Part shown: positions 9,644-18,896 of the stretch, one piece after another
Layout of the letters: each line of letters starts with the position of its first letter
How positions within the stretch are numbered: the first letter of the stretch is position 1
NCBI RefSeq assembly: GCF_023715685.1
Contig: NZ_JAMBOQ010000001.1
Location: forward strand, 1,178,001 to 1,242,000
Reading direction: 5' to 3'
Origin: Priestia aryabhattai
GTDB lineage: Bacteria > Bacillota > Bacilli > Bacillales > Bacillaceae_H
Length of the DNA: 64,000 nucleotides
Made by a program: the position numbers and the translations under genes
Notes under the pieces: generated by a model
What the model was told of the DNA's origin: nothing
Seen by the model: the letters and a program-made list of their open reading frames with translations, nothing else
The model's database searches: none

Positions 9644-10806
9644 TGACTAGTAATGCTGTATTTATTTATTCAGATGATATTCTTTCGTACAAATTCAGCA
9701 ATAATCATCCGTTTAACCAGCTTCGTGTTCAACTAACATATGAACTGTTACGGGAATTTGGCGCTTTAGGCAATCAAGATATTGTATTACCGCGGATGGC
9801 ATCTGATGAAGAACTTCAGCTTGTCCATGATACTAGCTATATTCAAGCGGTAAAATTAGCAGGAAGCGGCGAGCTTTCTGTTGAAAAAGCAGCGGATTTT
9901 GGTCTTGGAACAGAAGATACACCTATGTTTCCCAACATGCATGAAGCCAGTGCATTTTTAGTTGGGGGTACACTTACTGCTGTAGATTATGTTATGACTG
10001 GAAAAGCTAAGCATGCTCTAAATTTAGGAGGAGGATTGCACCACGGCTTTCGAGGAAAAGCTTCCGGCTTCTGTATTTATAACGATAGCGCGGTAGCCAT
10101 TAAATATATGCAGCAAAAGTACAACGCGCGCGTTCTCTATGTCGATACAGATGCTCACCACGGTGACGGCGTGCAATGGACATTTTATGACGACCCTTCC
10201 GTTTGTACTCTTTCCATTCATGAAACGGGACGCTACTTGTTTCCAGGTACGGGAAACGTTAATGAACGCGGGCACAGTGAAGGCTATGGTTATTCATTTA
10301 ACGTGCCTGTTGATGCTTATACCGAAGATGAGTCTTGGCTCGATGTTTATAAGACCTCTTTAAAAGAAGTAGCTGCTTTTTTTAAACCGGATGTTATCTT
10401 GACACAAAATGGAGCCGATTCTCATTATTACGATCCGCTCACTCATTTATGCGGCACCACGAAAATATACCGTGAGATTCCTAAAATTGCTCATGAAATT
10501 GCCCATGAATACTGTCAGGGAAGATGGGTTGCGGTTGGCGGAGGAGGTTATGATATTTGGCGAGTTGTTCCTCGGGCTTGGTCATTCATTTGGCTTGAAA
10601 TGATTGAACGAAAGGCAGAAGGCATGCTTCCTCTGTCATGGCTTGAAAAATGGACAAAAGTATCCTCTCACCCCGTTTGCATGCAGTGGGATGATGAACT
10701 CAATATCTATCAGCCAATTCCAAGAAAACCAGAAATAACAGAAAAAAACGCTCAAACTCTTGAGCGCGCTCTTTATCCTATTCGTTCTCATACATCTCAT
10801 TCTTAA
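9643..10806 (+). CDS. acuC: AcuC, histone-deacetylase-family protein deacetylase
   Basis: Removes the acetyl group from AcsA and reactivates it, opposing AcuA. The 387-residue sequence is a class I/II HDAC-fold enzyme. It has the tandem-histidine segment GGGLHHGFRG, the zinc-ligand motif DTDAHHGDGVQ, NGADSHYYDPL carrying the second aspartate, and GGGGYDIWRV with the catalytic tyrosine. It overlaps acuB by one base and is the last gene of the operon, with a terminator right after it. The same three-gene order is found in B. subtilis. Confidence 0.95.
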   Translation: MTSNAVFIYSDDILSYKFSNNHPFNQLRVQLTYELLREFGALGNQDIVLPRMASDEELQLVHDTSYIQAVKLAGSGELSVEKAADFGLGTEDTPMFPNMHEASAFLVGGTLTAVDYVMTGKAKHALNLGGGLHHGFRGKASGFCIYNDSAVAIKYMQQKYNARVLYVDTDAHHGDGVQWTFYDDPSVCTLSIHETGRYLFPGTGNVNERGHSEGYGYSFNVPVDAYTEDESWLDVYKTSLKEVAAFFKPDVILTQNGADSHYYDPLTHLCGTTKIYREIPKIAHEIAHEYCQGRWVAVGGGGYDIWRVVPRAWSFIWLEMIERKAEGMLPLSWLEKWTKVSSHPVCMQWDDELNIYQPIPRKPEITEKNAQTLERALYPIRSHTSHS

Positions 10807-10835
10807 AAAAGGCTATACAAGCGTATGGCCTTTTT
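10805..10835. terminator. Terminator between acuC and motS
   Basis: AAAAAAGGCTATAC pairs with GTATGGCCTTTTT. It lies between convergent genes and can serve both strands. Confidence 0.75.
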
Positions 10836-11494
10836 CACTGTGCTTCGGGATCTGAAATAATAATTTCGACGCGTCTATTTTTTTGTAGATTGTCATTAGA
10901 CGTGTTCGGAACAAGCGGCTTTGTATCTCCGTATCCAATTGCTTCAAAGCGGTTAGCAGAAAGAGAAAAATGGTTCGTTAAATAACGTATGACGCCGCTA
11001 GCACGCGCTGCCGATAGTTCCCAATTAGATGGATAACGATAGGTGTGAATGGGTCGATTGTCGGTATGACCTTCTACTTTAATATCATTTGGAATAGTAC
11101 TGAATAACCTTCCTAATTCATCTAGAAAAGGGGTACCTCTTTTCAAAATGTCTGCTTGTCCTGTTTCAAACAGCACCTGTTCTTGTAAAATAAGCACAAC
11201 TCCGCGTTCATCTCGCTTAGCAGTAATGACGTGCTGAAGCTTATTTTCCTGCAGGTAGTCCTGCACTTTTGCTAAAATGTTATCCAGCTTTTGAGACTGC
11301 TGGCTCTTGTTTTCTACAGAAGCTAAAGAATCACTGCGTGTAAGTGAATTGACAACGGTCTGAAACTTTTGATTATCAACGCTAGACATTGAAAATAGTA
11401 AAATAAAAAAAACTAATATTAACGTCACCAAATCAGCAAATGTTACCATCCATTTTGGCGACTGTGCCGAGTACCTTTTTCTTCTACGCTTCAC
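10835..11494 (-). CDS. motS: Sodium-driven flagellar stator protein MotS (OmpA-like C-terminus)
   Basis: MotS pairs with MotP to form a Na+-driven stator, an alternative to MotAB. The product has a short basic cytoplasmic N-terminus ([14 protein letters not shown]), one membrane helix containing the ion-binding aspartate region ([20 protein letters not shown]), and a periplasmic OmpA/MotB peptidoglycan-binding domain ([42 protein letters not shown]). I chose GTG at 11494, overlapping motP by 11 bases. A longer version starting at 11542 is possible but would overlap motP by 59 bases without a ribosome-binding site. Third gene of ccpA-motP-motS. Confidence 0.88.
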   Translation of the reverse strand: MKRRRKRYSAQSPKWMVTFADLVTLILVFFILLFSMSSVDNQKFQTVVNSLTRSDSLASVENKSQQSQKLDNILAKVQDYLQENKLQHVITAKRDERGVVLILQEQVLFETGQADILKRGTPFLDELGRLFSTIPNDIKVEGHTDNRPIHTYRYPSNWELSAARASGVIRYLTNHFSLSANRFEAIGYGDTKPLVPNTSNDNLQKNRRVEIIISDPEAQ

Positions 11495-12287
11495 GAATTT
11501 GCTCTCTCTTTTCTTCAAGCTTTCGTTTTTCAACAGGAACAAATACTTTTAGCTTAGCTTGCACAAAGCGAGAATTTTGGCCTGCCTGCAAGCCAATGAC
11601 ACCTTCAATAATCACTTCTTTAACAAAAAGCTCATGCTCCGTTTTACCAGCTAATTTAGCTGCGATTGGCTGAAAAAACAGGTTTGAAAGCAGCGACCCA
11701 TACAATGTGGTCAAAAGAGCAATTGCCATATTAGGACCAAGCGATGAAGGAGTATTAAGGCTCTTTAGCATTAACACTAGTCCAACTAGCGTCCCAATCA
11801 TTCCCCAAGCAGGGGCATAATCGGCTGCTTTTTCAAACATGTTTCGACCTCTCGCATGTCTTTCTTCTACTGCAGCTATTTCAGCTTCAAGCAGCTCTCG
11901 AATCATTTCTGGTTCTACTCCATCAATGGCTAGTAAAATACCTTTTTTCACAAATGAATCATCGATTTGTTCAAGCTCTGCTTCTAACGATAAAAGTCCT
12001 TCTCGACGCGCTTTTTCAGATAAATGTACAAATGTTCCTACAATTTCTTCTATGTTTATTTCTTTAGACTGAAACGCTTGTTTCCCTACTCTTCCCATGT
12101 TTTTTAATTGTTTTAATGGAAAGCTCACGCACAGCGTACCAAAAACGCCGCCCAGTACAATCAAAATCGATGGCACATCAATAAAAGCTAAAAAACCGCT
12201 CATTCCTCCACTTGAAATAACCCCAAACACAACCATAGAGATACCAATTAGTATCCCTATAGGTGTGAGCATATCAATTTTTTTCAT
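11484..12287 (-). CDS. motP: Sodium-driven flagellar stator protein MotP
   Basis: 267-residue MotA/ExbB-family proton/sodium channel component. Four membrane segments are visible: residues about 8-28, 30-50, near 150-175 ([16 protein letters not shown]) and 180-205 ([19 protein letters not shown]), with a large cytoplasmic loop between the second and third. GGGGAGATAG precedes the ATG at 12287. It lies 53 bases after ccpA in the same orientation, as in B. subtilis where ccpA-motPS are cotranscribed. This operon link exposes stator expression to the ccpA promoter. Confidence 0.92.
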   Translation of the reverse strand: MKKIDMLTPIGILIGISMVVFGVISSGGMSGFLAFIDVPSILIVLGGVFGTLCVSFPLKQLKNMGRVGKQAFQSKEINIEEIVGTFVHLSEKARREGLLSLEAELEQIDDSFVKKGILLAIDGVEPEMIRELLEAEIAAVEERHARGRNMFEKAADYAPAWGMIGTLVGLVLMLKSLNTPSSLGPNMAIALLTTLYGSLLSNLFFQPIAAKLAGKTEHELFVKEVIIEGVIGLQAGQNSRFVQAKLKVFVPVEKRKLEEKREQIREA

Positions 12288-12340
12288 ATTCTATCTCCCC
12301 GTGTCTGAACTTTGGATTCGTTCTTATTCATTCACAGGTA

Positions 12341-13339
12341 TTATTTTGTTGATTGTCTGAACTCGATGCGGTGAGGAAGCTGTACAATGCTGCTGTCGAC
12401 CGTTTCTTTGTTCATGTATTTCGTTAATAGACGCATCGCTACTGCACCAATGTCATACATTGGCTGTACAACAGATGTTAGCTGAGGACGAACCATTGTT
12501 GAAAGTCTTGTGTTATCAAAACCGATAACTTCTAGATCGTTTGGTACATTCAGCCCTCGATCTTGTGCCCCGTGAATAACACCTAATGCCATTTCATCCG
12601 TTCCAACGAAAATAGCAGTTGGCTTTTCATCTTCTTCTAATAGTTTTTCAACAGCTTCAATACCTGAATCGTACGTGTAGTCTCCTTCTACAATATAAGA
12701 ATCACGCACAGGCAATCTGCTTTCAGTAAGAGCACGCTTGTACCCTTTTACTTTTTTCGCATGATTGATTGGTTCTTCTAACGTACCTGAAACGAATGCA
12801 ATATTTTTATGACCGCTGTCAATTAGCGATTGCACTGCATCAAAAGCTGCTTGTTCATAATCAATAGTTACAGATGGGATTTGATTGGTTGATTCGATCG
12901 ATGCTGCAAGTACAACTGGAACCGGTGATTTTTTTAGCTCTTCTACGTGTTCTTCCGTAACATTCCCACTCATGAAGATGATTCCGTCTACTTGTTTACC
13001 AAGCATGTTATTTAAAAGGTGAAGTTCTTTATCTTGATTTTGATCGGAGTTACTTAAGATGATATTATACTTGTACATCGTTGCAATATCTTCGATTCCA
13101 CGCGCTAATTCTGCATAAAAGATATTTGAAATATCCGGAATGATAACTCCTACTGTCGTTGTTTTTTTACTTGCTAATCCACGCGCTACAGCATTTGGAC
13201 GATAGCCAAGTCTTTCAATTGTTTCTAATACTTTTTTTCTAGTTGATGGTTTTACATTTGGATTTCCGTTTACCACACGAGAAACCGTTGCCATCGACAC
13301 GCTTGCTTCCCTTGCTACATCATAAATTGTTACGTTCAC
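12341..13339 (-). CDS. ccpA: Catabolite control protein A
   Basis: LacI/GalR-family master regulator of carbon catabolite control. With P-Ser-HPr as corepressor it binds cre sites. The 332-residue sequence starts [20 protein letters not shown] (helix-turn-helix), followed by the hinge helix [12 protein letters not shown] and the periplasmic-binding-protein-like core ending in [14 protein letters not shown]. It agrees with remembered B. megaterium CcpA at nearly every position and is the best species marker in the window. Start is GTG at 13339, 8 bases behind AAGGAG; another in-frame GTG at 13348 overlaps that ribosome-binding site. Cre-like targets are present at acuABC. Confidence 0.97.
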   Translation of the reverse strand: MNVTIYDVAREASVSMATVSRVVNGNPNVKPSTRKKVLETIERLGYRPNAVARGLASKKTTTVGVIIPDISNIFYAELARGIEDIATMYKYNIILSNSDQNQDKELHLLNNMLGKQVDGIIFMSGNVTEEHVEELKKSPVPVVLAASIESTNQIPSVTIDYEQAAFDAVQSLIDSGHKNIAFVSGTLEEPINHAKKVKGYKRALTESRLPVRDSYIVEGDYTYDSGIEAVEKLLEEDEKPTAIFVGTDEMALGVIHGAQDRGLNVPNDLEVIGFDNTRLSTMVRPQLTSVVQPMYDIGAVAMRLLTKYMNKETVDSSIVQLPHRIEFRQSTK

Positions 13340-13898
13340 AACAAACACTCCTTATCGAAAAACATTTCGTTTATTTTATCCTTATTTCATTTCTTGTATT
13401 TACGTATATAAATCCATCTTCCTTTATAGAATGGCTATTTCTAGCTCCTTCACTCTTACATACAGCTTAGATACCCTGTATGCATCTAAATCATTCCTGT
13501 CATGTCCTTATTATTACGTGTGCAAAGACAATTTTACCAGTTTATATGTAACAATGTAAAAGACAGTGTATATTAAGTAAATAAAAAAAGTGAATTGCGA
13601 ATTTATATCATATGCAATCACAGAATGATAGCGAATATCTGTAACTACTATACGATACTATGTGCTTCATCGCAACGTATTTACCGCCTTTTTCCGACAA
13701 GTTTCACGAGAATTTCATAAATTCTTGTTTTTTGGATTTGCACTTATTCTTTCCTATTTTGACAAAAGTTATCGACTGTTTTCAAAATACGTGATAATTT
13801 CGCGTATCTTTATTATAACGAAAGGCAAACAAGCTTGAAACCATTAAGTATCTCAAACTTGTCATAAAAGCATACGAATTTTTCATTTTCACGTTTTT
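13340..13898. other. 559-base intergenic region between aroA and ccpA
   Basis: AT-rich and without a convincing gene. It holds the probable ccpA promoter and its leader. I saw no clear intrinsic terminator for aroA, so some readthrough into ccpA, as known from B. subtilis, is possible. Confidence 0.6.
13531..13560 (-). promoter_or_regulatory. Possible ccpA promoter
   Basis: On the minus strand, TTTACA (13555-13560) and TAAAAT (13531-13536) are 18 bases apart, giving a leader of about 190 bases. Other AT-rich hexamers nearby make this uncertain. Confidence 0.35.
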
Positions 13899-14975
13899 TT
13901 ATAACTTTAAGTTACATATAGGTTTGAGCTGCTTCATAAATTCAGTAAATTGCGGAATATCCATTTGCTGAGCTGAGTCAGAAAGTGCTACAGCAGGATC
14001 TGGATGAACTTCGGCCATAATTCCATCCGCACCAATGGCAAGAGCCGCTTTAGCGGTTGGAACAAGTAAATCTCGTCTCCCCGTTGAATGCGTGACGTCG
14101 ACTAAAACAGGTAAATGAGTTTCTTGTTTTAAAATTGGAACGGCTGAAATATCTAGCGTATTTCGCGTTGCTCGCTCATACGTACGAATTCCTCGTTCAC
14201 ACAAAATCAGCTGATCATTTCCTTTTGACACAATGTATTCAGCAGCATTAATAAACTCATCAATCGTAGCAGCTAAGCCTCGCTTTAATAAGACAGGCTT
14301 CTTCATCGCACCCGCTTCTTTTAACAGCTCAAAGTTTTGCATATTACGAGCGCCAATTTGAATCACGTCTACGTATTCTAACGCCGTTTCAATATCAGCT
14401 GGGTTAACAATTTCACTAATAACGGCTAAATCATATTCATCAGCTACTCTTTTTAAGATTTGGAGTCCTTCTAAACCAAGGCCTTGAAAATCATAAGGAG
14501 ACGTTCTTGGTTTGTACGCACCGCCTCTAAGCATCCGCACGCCTTGCTGCTTCACCGCTTTCGCTACGGCTGCTACTTGCTCATAGCTCTCAACTGAACA
14601 AGGACCTGCTACAAAACGCTGAAGTCCATCACCAATCGTTTCTCCTTTCACCGTAACAATTGTATTTTCCGGCTTCTTTTTACGAGATACAAGAAGTGCT
14701 TTACGATGATCATCTTCTTGAAGCTCTAAATGAGCTTTGAAAATCTCTTTGAAAATATGTTGAAGCGTAGACGTTTGAAACGGTCCTTCGTTTTCGTTCA
14801 GAATCGTGTCAAGCATTGCTCGTTCACGAACGGGATCAAACCGTTTGGTTGACTGCATGCCTTTTAACTTTCCTATTTCTTGAACAAGCTCTCCTCGTTC
14901 ATTAATAAGCTTTAACAGTTTCATATTTACTTCGTCAATTTGAGATCGCAAATGCTGAAGATCTGAATTGGTCAT
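13899..14975 (-). CDS. aroA: Bifunctional DAHP synthase / chorismate mutase AroA(G)
   Basis: Catalyses the entry step of aromatic amino acid synthesis (PEP plus erythrose 4-phosphate to DAHP) and, through its N-terminal domain, chorismate to prephenate. 358 residues. Residues 1-90 are an AroQ-type chorismate mutase ([20 protein letters not shown]). The rest is a type I-beta DAHP synthase barrel with [57 protein letters not shown] and [16 protein letters not shown] at 14975 follows AAAGGGTGG; GTG at 14993 lies before it. In B. subtilis the mutase domain also mediates feedback control by chorismate and prephenate. Confidence 0.96.
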   Translation of the reverse strand: MTNSDLQHLRSQIDEVNMKLLKLINERGELVQEIGKLKGMQSTKRFDPVRERAMLDTILNENEGPFQTSTLQHIFKEIFKAHLELQEDDHRKALLVSRKKKPENTIVTVKGETIGDGLQRFVAGPCSVESYEQVAAVAKAVKQQGVRMLRGGAYKPRTSPYDFQGLGLEGLQILKRVADEYDLAVISEIVNPADIETALEYVDVIQIGARNMQNFELLKEAGAMKKPVLLKRGLAATIDEFINAAEYIVSKGNDQLILCERGIRTYERATRNTLDISAVPILKQETHLPVLVDVTHSTGRRDLLVPTAKAALAIGADGIMAEVHPDPAVALSDSAQQMDIPQFTEFMKQLKPICNLKL

Positions 14976-15131
14976 GTACGTCCACCCTTTCACTGATTTT
15001 AAAAAATCCGTTTAGCAGGGTTACTACATAAGATGATAGATGATGGAGGATATGTGTAAGAGGCTTCTCTGCTTTTATGTGCTAAACTACATCTATTGTA
15101 CGAAAAAGCAGATGAAACCGCAATCAGCACA

Positions 15132-15490
15132 TAAAAAAAAGCGGTTGAGACATAACTAAATCAATCCCATCTAAAAACGAACAAATTGGAAAATGATCTA
15201 GTATGGATCACTTGTTACACCGCTGTTGATTTCCGTGCAAGACTTCGCTTTCCGCGGGCGGGCGATGAGCCTCCTCGTCGCTTCCGCTCCTGCAGGGTCT
15301 CACCTATTCCGCTTTTCCCTCAGGAGTCTTCGCCTTGCCCTCCAATCAACAGCTAGAAGCAACTACATATATGAAACCTACGTTCACCATACCCATGAAA
15401 AAATCCGAACGAGTTTGATTCTTCATCAAGAATCTCGATTCATCGTTCGGATCTTCCTTCAACTAAACTTTTTTTGTCCCAGCCTCTTTT
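15132..15490. repeat. Large intergenic inverted-repeat element
   Basis: A roughly 360-base non-coding block between ytxJ and aroA. Its ends are imperfect inverted copies (GGTTGAGACATAAC at 15143-15156; GGCTGGGACAAAA on the minus strand at about 15472-15484). Inside is a GC-richer 132-base core bounded by a perfect 10-bp inverted repeat (GCTGTTGATT at 15222-15231; AATCAACAGC at 15344-15353). A separate hairpin ATCCGAACGA/TCGTTCGGAT lies at 15403-15452. The core looks like a dispersed intergenic repeat I remember from several Bacillaceae genomes. No transposase is present. Function unknown. Confidence 0.7.
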
Positions 15491-15493
15491 CAA

Positions 15494-15814
15494 TTAATGA
15501 GCTACGTTTTTCGCTAATTCTTCGTTAATGTTCCAATGAGAAGCGTGCCACTTTACTTTCCCATTTTCAAACAGAAGCGCTTGAGGTGATTCATGTTTTA
15601 CTTCATACGTTTCAGCGATATAGTTAGATACATCACGTGAATCTTGAACATGAAGATAATAAGAAGGAATTTCTTCATGACTAGAAGCAAACGCTGAGAA
15701 TGCCTCATGACCAGCTGCACTAATTGGACATGTTGTGCTGTGCTTTAAAAATAAAAAGCGGTTGTTTTCCTTTACAACTTGTTCGAACTCTTCCACTGTT
15801 GAAATCTTTTTCAT
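15494..15814 (-). CDS. ytxJ: Monothiol bacilliredoxin BrxC (YtxJ)
   Basis: A 106-residue thioredoxin-fold protein of the bacillithiol system family (DUF2847). The single-cysteine active site is in KHSTTCPISAAGHEAF, matching the TCPIS signature of BrxC. The expected partner loop YEVKHESPQALLF (cis-proline region) follows near residue 75. BrxC removes bacillithiol from protein thiols in the cytosol. ATG at 15814 is spaced 8 bases from AAAGGG; an in-frame GTG at 15823 overlaps that site. Its neighbour order ytxG-ytxH-ytxJ is that of B. subtilis, though here a decayed gene separates ytxH and ytxJ. Confidence 0.87.
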   Translation of the reverse strand: MKKISTVEEFEQVVKENNRFLFLKHSTTCPISAAGHEAFSAFASSHEEIPSYYLHVQDSRDVSNYIAETYEVKHESPQALLFENGKVKWHASHWNINEELAKNVAH

Positions 15815-15904
15815 TTTTTTCACCCTTTCTGTACTTACTCTTAAGTTTACATGGTTTGACCATTTCCATACAAAAAGAGTGCTCAGCTTTATGTATGAAA
15901 CTCA

Positions 15905-16405
15905 TCAGTTCATTTTAATAAAATTTATAGAAGACATGATTTTATAAGCACGTTTTTTAATTTCTTTTTCATTACAATCTTCTTGCGACTGACTACACTC
16001 TTCATAATAAACAGCTTCCACGCTTCCTTTTCCTTGAACCCGATAAATGATTCCTCCAAAACCGAATGCTCCTTCGTCTATTTGAAACGGCGCTACATAT
16101 ATGATGGTTTTATCTAAATTCACTTTTTGAAATGGTTCTGTTATATTTAGTTCACTCTTTAAAAGGTCTTTTGAGTCCTTCATGGTTGTACCATAATTAG
16201 ATAACTCTTTATTAAATCGAATACGAAGTCGACCACCACTATTATCTTGATTAAGAATACCAGCTGTAAGAAATTCATTTGTATCTTTATTTCTTGTATA
16301 ACTCATATCATCAATTTGTCCCCCAGCGGGAAACAGCATCTCATACTGATTCGTTTTAGAGTGAAATGTATAATAGCCCTTTTCTTCTTCTTTATTATGA
16401 AACGA
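15905..16405 (-). pseudogene. Remnant of an unknown gene, 5' end lost
   Basis: From the first ATG (16339) the frame encodes 144 residues, but the same frame stays open and protein-like for 22 more codons, through KGYYTFHSKTNQYEMLFPAG, back to a TGA at 16406-16408. No ribosome-binding site precedes any start codon. Just upstream, another frame reads GQQHVNDRFIIKK, suggesting a lost reading frame. The C-terminal half (IIYVAPFQIDEGAFGFGGII, EECSQSQEDCNE) resembles no family I can name. I read it as a 3' fragment of a formerly longer, perhaps secreted, protein lying between the ytxH terminator and ytxJ. It could be a short live gene starting at 16339. Confidence 0.5.
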
Positions 16406-16441
16406 TCATTTACGTGCTGCTGGCCATCCTAAATTACATAC

Positions 16442-16477
16442 AAAAAAAGCGTTCACCCTATCGGGTAAACGCTTTTT
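16442..16477 (-). terminator. ytxGH terminator
   Basis: GCGTTcACCC and GGGTaAACGC form the stem, with A and T runs on either side, immediately after ytxH. Confidence 0.85.
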
Positions 16478-16485
16478 ATTATTTA

Positions 16486-16941
16486 TTATGGTCGTGGAAC
16501 TGTACTTTCCACTTCATCTAGTGCTTTTTGAGCTTCTGTTAGCTTCTGCTGAACGTCTTGGTTGCTTTGAGACTCCACTTCATCAGCAAGCACTTCTAAG
16601 CTTGTTGGAGGTAATGCTTCGTGTTCAGGATCTACTTTACGGAAGTTTTTCACTTTGTCCACTACCTGCGAAGATTGCTCAGACAATGTTTGTGATAAAC
16701 CAGCCGTTTTTTCTTTAGCCGTTTGAGCAAATCCTTGTCCTTTTTCAACAGCACTGTTTTTCGCTTGCTCTGTTTTTAAACGAACGTAGGCTGCTTGCTC
16801 ATTTAAATCAGAACGGAACTCTTTACCTGATTTTGGAGCAAGTAATAATGCCGTTGCAGCTCCTACAACTCCTCCAATAACTGTTCCTACTAAAAAGCCT
16901 TTATTTGAAGTGTTGTTTGGTTTATTTGGTTTGTTTGACAT
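16486..16941 (-). CDS. ytxH: YtxH-like general stress protein
   Basis: 151 residues. After a short N/K/P-rich tail comes a glycine/alanine-rich membrane-associated segment (GFLVGTVIGGVVGAATALLL) ending in the family hallmark APKSGKEFR, then a long amphipathic helical tail rich in A, E, K and Q that may form a coiled coil. In B. subtilis ytxH is induced by general stress through sigma-B and also by sigma-H; its molecular role is unknown. It sits 27 bases after ytxG and is followed by a terminator. Confidence 0.88.
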   Translation of the reverse strand: MSNKPNKPNNTSNKGFLVGTVIGGVVGAATALLLAPKSGKEFRSDLNEQAAYVRLKTEQAKNSAVEKGQGFAQTAKEKTAGLSQTLSEQSSQVVDKVKNFRKVDPEHEALPPTSLEVLADEVESQSNQDVQQKLTEAQKALDEVESTVPRP

Positions 16942-16968
16942 ATGCGTCTCCTCCTTTAAAGTTCATCC

Positions 16969-17454
16969 TTATGAAAATGAGCGTGAGCGTTGAACCGCTT
17001 TTTCTTTTACTTCAACAGGTACAGGCTCTGCGTCAATTTTTTTCTGTTTTCTTAATTTTATACGTTCCCATACGTCTAATGCAACATTGCTCCATTGAAC
17101 GACTTGAGCAACAGTTTCTTTATTTTCTTCTACTTTTTCTGAAACGCTTGATGATACGCTTTTAATAGACTTATTTAGATCTTGGATTGAATCACCTACG
17201 CCTTTAACAGAATCCACCACTGTGTTCAGCGCTTCGGATTTACGCTGAATATCTTCAGCTAACAGATTAGTCTTATGTAAAAGTGCAGTTGTTTCGGCTG
17301 TGATTCCTGTCATTTGCTTTTCTACACCGTCTAAAGTACCTGCCACTGAATTTAATGTTTGCTGAACGGATTTCAATGTTTTGGACACGGAAACCACCAG
17401 GTAAAAAATTGCAATGGCAACAATAGCAGCGCTTAAATAAAGAATAATAACCAT
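16969..17454 (-). CDS. ytxG: DUF948 stress protein YtxG
   Basis: 161 residues: one N-terminal membrane helix (MVIILYLSAAIVAIAIFYLV) followed by DUF948 heptad-like sequence (LKSVQQTLNSVAGTLDGVEK) that looks like an extended coiled coil similar to chemoreceptor-type helices. AGGAGG lies upstream of the ATG at 17454. A well-formed sigma-B promoter precedes it, consistent with the general stress role in B. subtilis. First gene of ytxG-ytxH. The molecular function is not known. Confidence 0.87.
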   Translation of the reverse strand: MVIILYLSAAIVAIAIFYLVVSVSKTLKSVQQTLNSVAGTLDGVEKQMTGITAETTALLHKTNLLAEDIQRKSEALNTVVDSVKGVGDSIQDLNKSIKSVSSSVSEKVEENKETVAQVVQWSNVALDVWERIKLRKQKKIDAEPVPVEVKEKAVQRSRSFS

Positions 17455-17498
17455 CTGTGCAAGGCACCTCCTATTTTCATCTCTCTTGTTATAACTAC

Positions 17499-17524
17499 TT
17501 TCCCAATTTTATAAACAATTAAAC
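17499..17524 (-). promoter_or_regulatory. Sigma-B promoter of ytxGH
   Basis: On the minus strand GTTTAA (17519-17524) and GGGAAA (17499-17504) are 14 bases apart, matching the sigma-B consensus GTTTNN-N12-15-GGGWAW. It lies 45 bases before ytxG. Confidence 0.72.
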
Positions 17525-17736
17525 CTTCTATTCCCTATAGATTCTTTAACTTTACCATATTCTCTCTGCTTTTATTCATAAAAAGGGAAGACTGCTACAT
17601 TATTTCGCGATATATGAGTTATTTCCCTTCCTAAAGAAAAAAAGGAGTTTAAAGCATAAAAACAAACAAAATAAGCTCAGTGGGGTACAATAGAAAGTGA
17701 ATCACCAATCATTGTTATTTTAAGGAGGCCCTATTT

Positions 17737-18852
17737 ATGAAAGACCCTAGAATTGCAACATTAGCTAAAAATTTAATTAATTATTCTGTTCGCCTTCAAA
17801 AAGGTGAAAAAATATTAATCGAAAACTTTGGACTTCAGCGCGAACTTGTGACAGCCCTTGTAGATGAAGCGTACAAGGCGGGTGGCTATCCGTTTGTACT
17901 ACTAAAAGATCATTCGGTAGACCGAGCTCTTTTAAATGGTGCACAAGAAGAGCAGTTCAATATGATGGCAGAATTCGAAGCAAATGTGATGAAAGAAATG
18001 AATGCTTATATTGGCTTGCGTTCTGGTTCAAACATTTTTGAACAATCAGATGTTCCGGCAGATAAAATGAAAATCCAAGGGAATACGATCGGTAAAAAAG
18101 TACATAGAGAAATTCGCGTTCCAAAAACAAAATGGGTCGTTCTTCGTTATCCAAATGATTCAATGGCTCAGCTTGCTAAAATGAGTACAGAAGCATTTGA
18201 AGATTTTTATTTTGATGTATGCAACTTAGACTATGGCAAAATGAGCAAAGCAATGGATGCTTTAGTTGAATTGATGAACCGTACGGACAAAGTGCGTTTA
18301 ACAGGTGAGAATACGGATTTAACGTTCTCTATTAAAGATATTCCTGCAGTGAAGTGTGCCGGAGAAATGAATATTCCAGACGGTGAAGTATACACGGCTC
18401 CTGTGCGTGATTCTGTAAACGGAACAATTTCTTACAACACTCCTTCTAACTATCAAGGCTTTACGTTTGAGAATGTATCCTTAACATTTAAAAACGGTAA
18501 GATTGTTGAAGCAACCGCTAATGATACAGAACGCATCAACGGCATTTTCGATACGGATGAAGGCGCTCGTTTTGTTGGCGAATTTGCGATTGGCGTAAAT
18601 CCGTATATTCAACATCCAATGCAAGATATTTTATTTGATGAAAAAATTGACGGAAGCTTCCACTTCACTCCTGGTGAGTGCTACGAAGATGCGTATAATG
18701 GAAACAAGTCAAATATTCACTGGGACATGGTGATGATTCAGCGCCCAGAATATGGCGGCGGCGAGATTTATTTTGATGACGTATTGATTCGTAAAGACGG
18801 GCTATTTGTGATTGAAGAATTAAAAGCGTTAAATCCTGAAAATTTAAAATAA
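17737..18852 (+). CDS. ampS: M29-family aminopeptidase AmpS
   Basis: A cytosolic two-metal aminopeptidase of 371 residues, lacking the extra N-terminal part of the longer (about 410) members. M29 features are visible: GEMNIPDGEVYTAPVRDSVNG (metal-binding glutamate region), VGEFAIGVNP, and the C-terminal IHWDMVMI with histidine and aspartate ligands. AAGGAGG precedes the ATG at 17737. It is monocistronic and convergent with murC, sharing a terminator. It probably trims peptides during protein turnover. Confidence 0.9.
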   Translation: MKDPRIATLAKNLINYSVRLQKGEKILIENFGLQRELVTALVDEAYKAGGYPFVLLKDHSVDRALLNGAQEEQFNMMAEFEANVMKEMNAYIGLRSGSNIFEQSDVPADKMKIQGNTIGKKVHREIRVPKTKWVVLRYPNDSMAQLAKMSTEAFEDFYFDVCNLDYGKMSKAMDALVELMNRTDKVRLTGENTDLTFSIKDIPAVKCAGEMNIPDGEVYTAPVRDSVNGTISYNTPSNYQGFTFENVSLTFKNGKIVEATANDTERINGIFDTDEGARFVGEFAIGVNPYIQHPMQDILFDEKIDGSFHFTPGECYEDAYNGNKSNIHWDMVMIQRPEYGGGEIYFDDVLIRKDGLFVIEELKALNPENLK

Positions 18853-18863
18853 GTTTTTGAAAT

Positions 18864-18896
18864 AAAAAAAGGCACTCAGGAGAGTGCCTTTTTTTT
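18864..18896. terminator. Shared terminator of ampS and murC
   Basis: AAAAAAAGGCACTC, an AGGA loop and GAGTGCCTTTTTTTT give runs on both sides of a stem lying between convergent genes. Confidence 0.88.

Noticed and set aside
15226..15528. 100-codon plus-strand frame over the intergenic repeat.
   Set aside because: It spans the inverted-repeat element, has no ribosome-binding site and no protein-like features.
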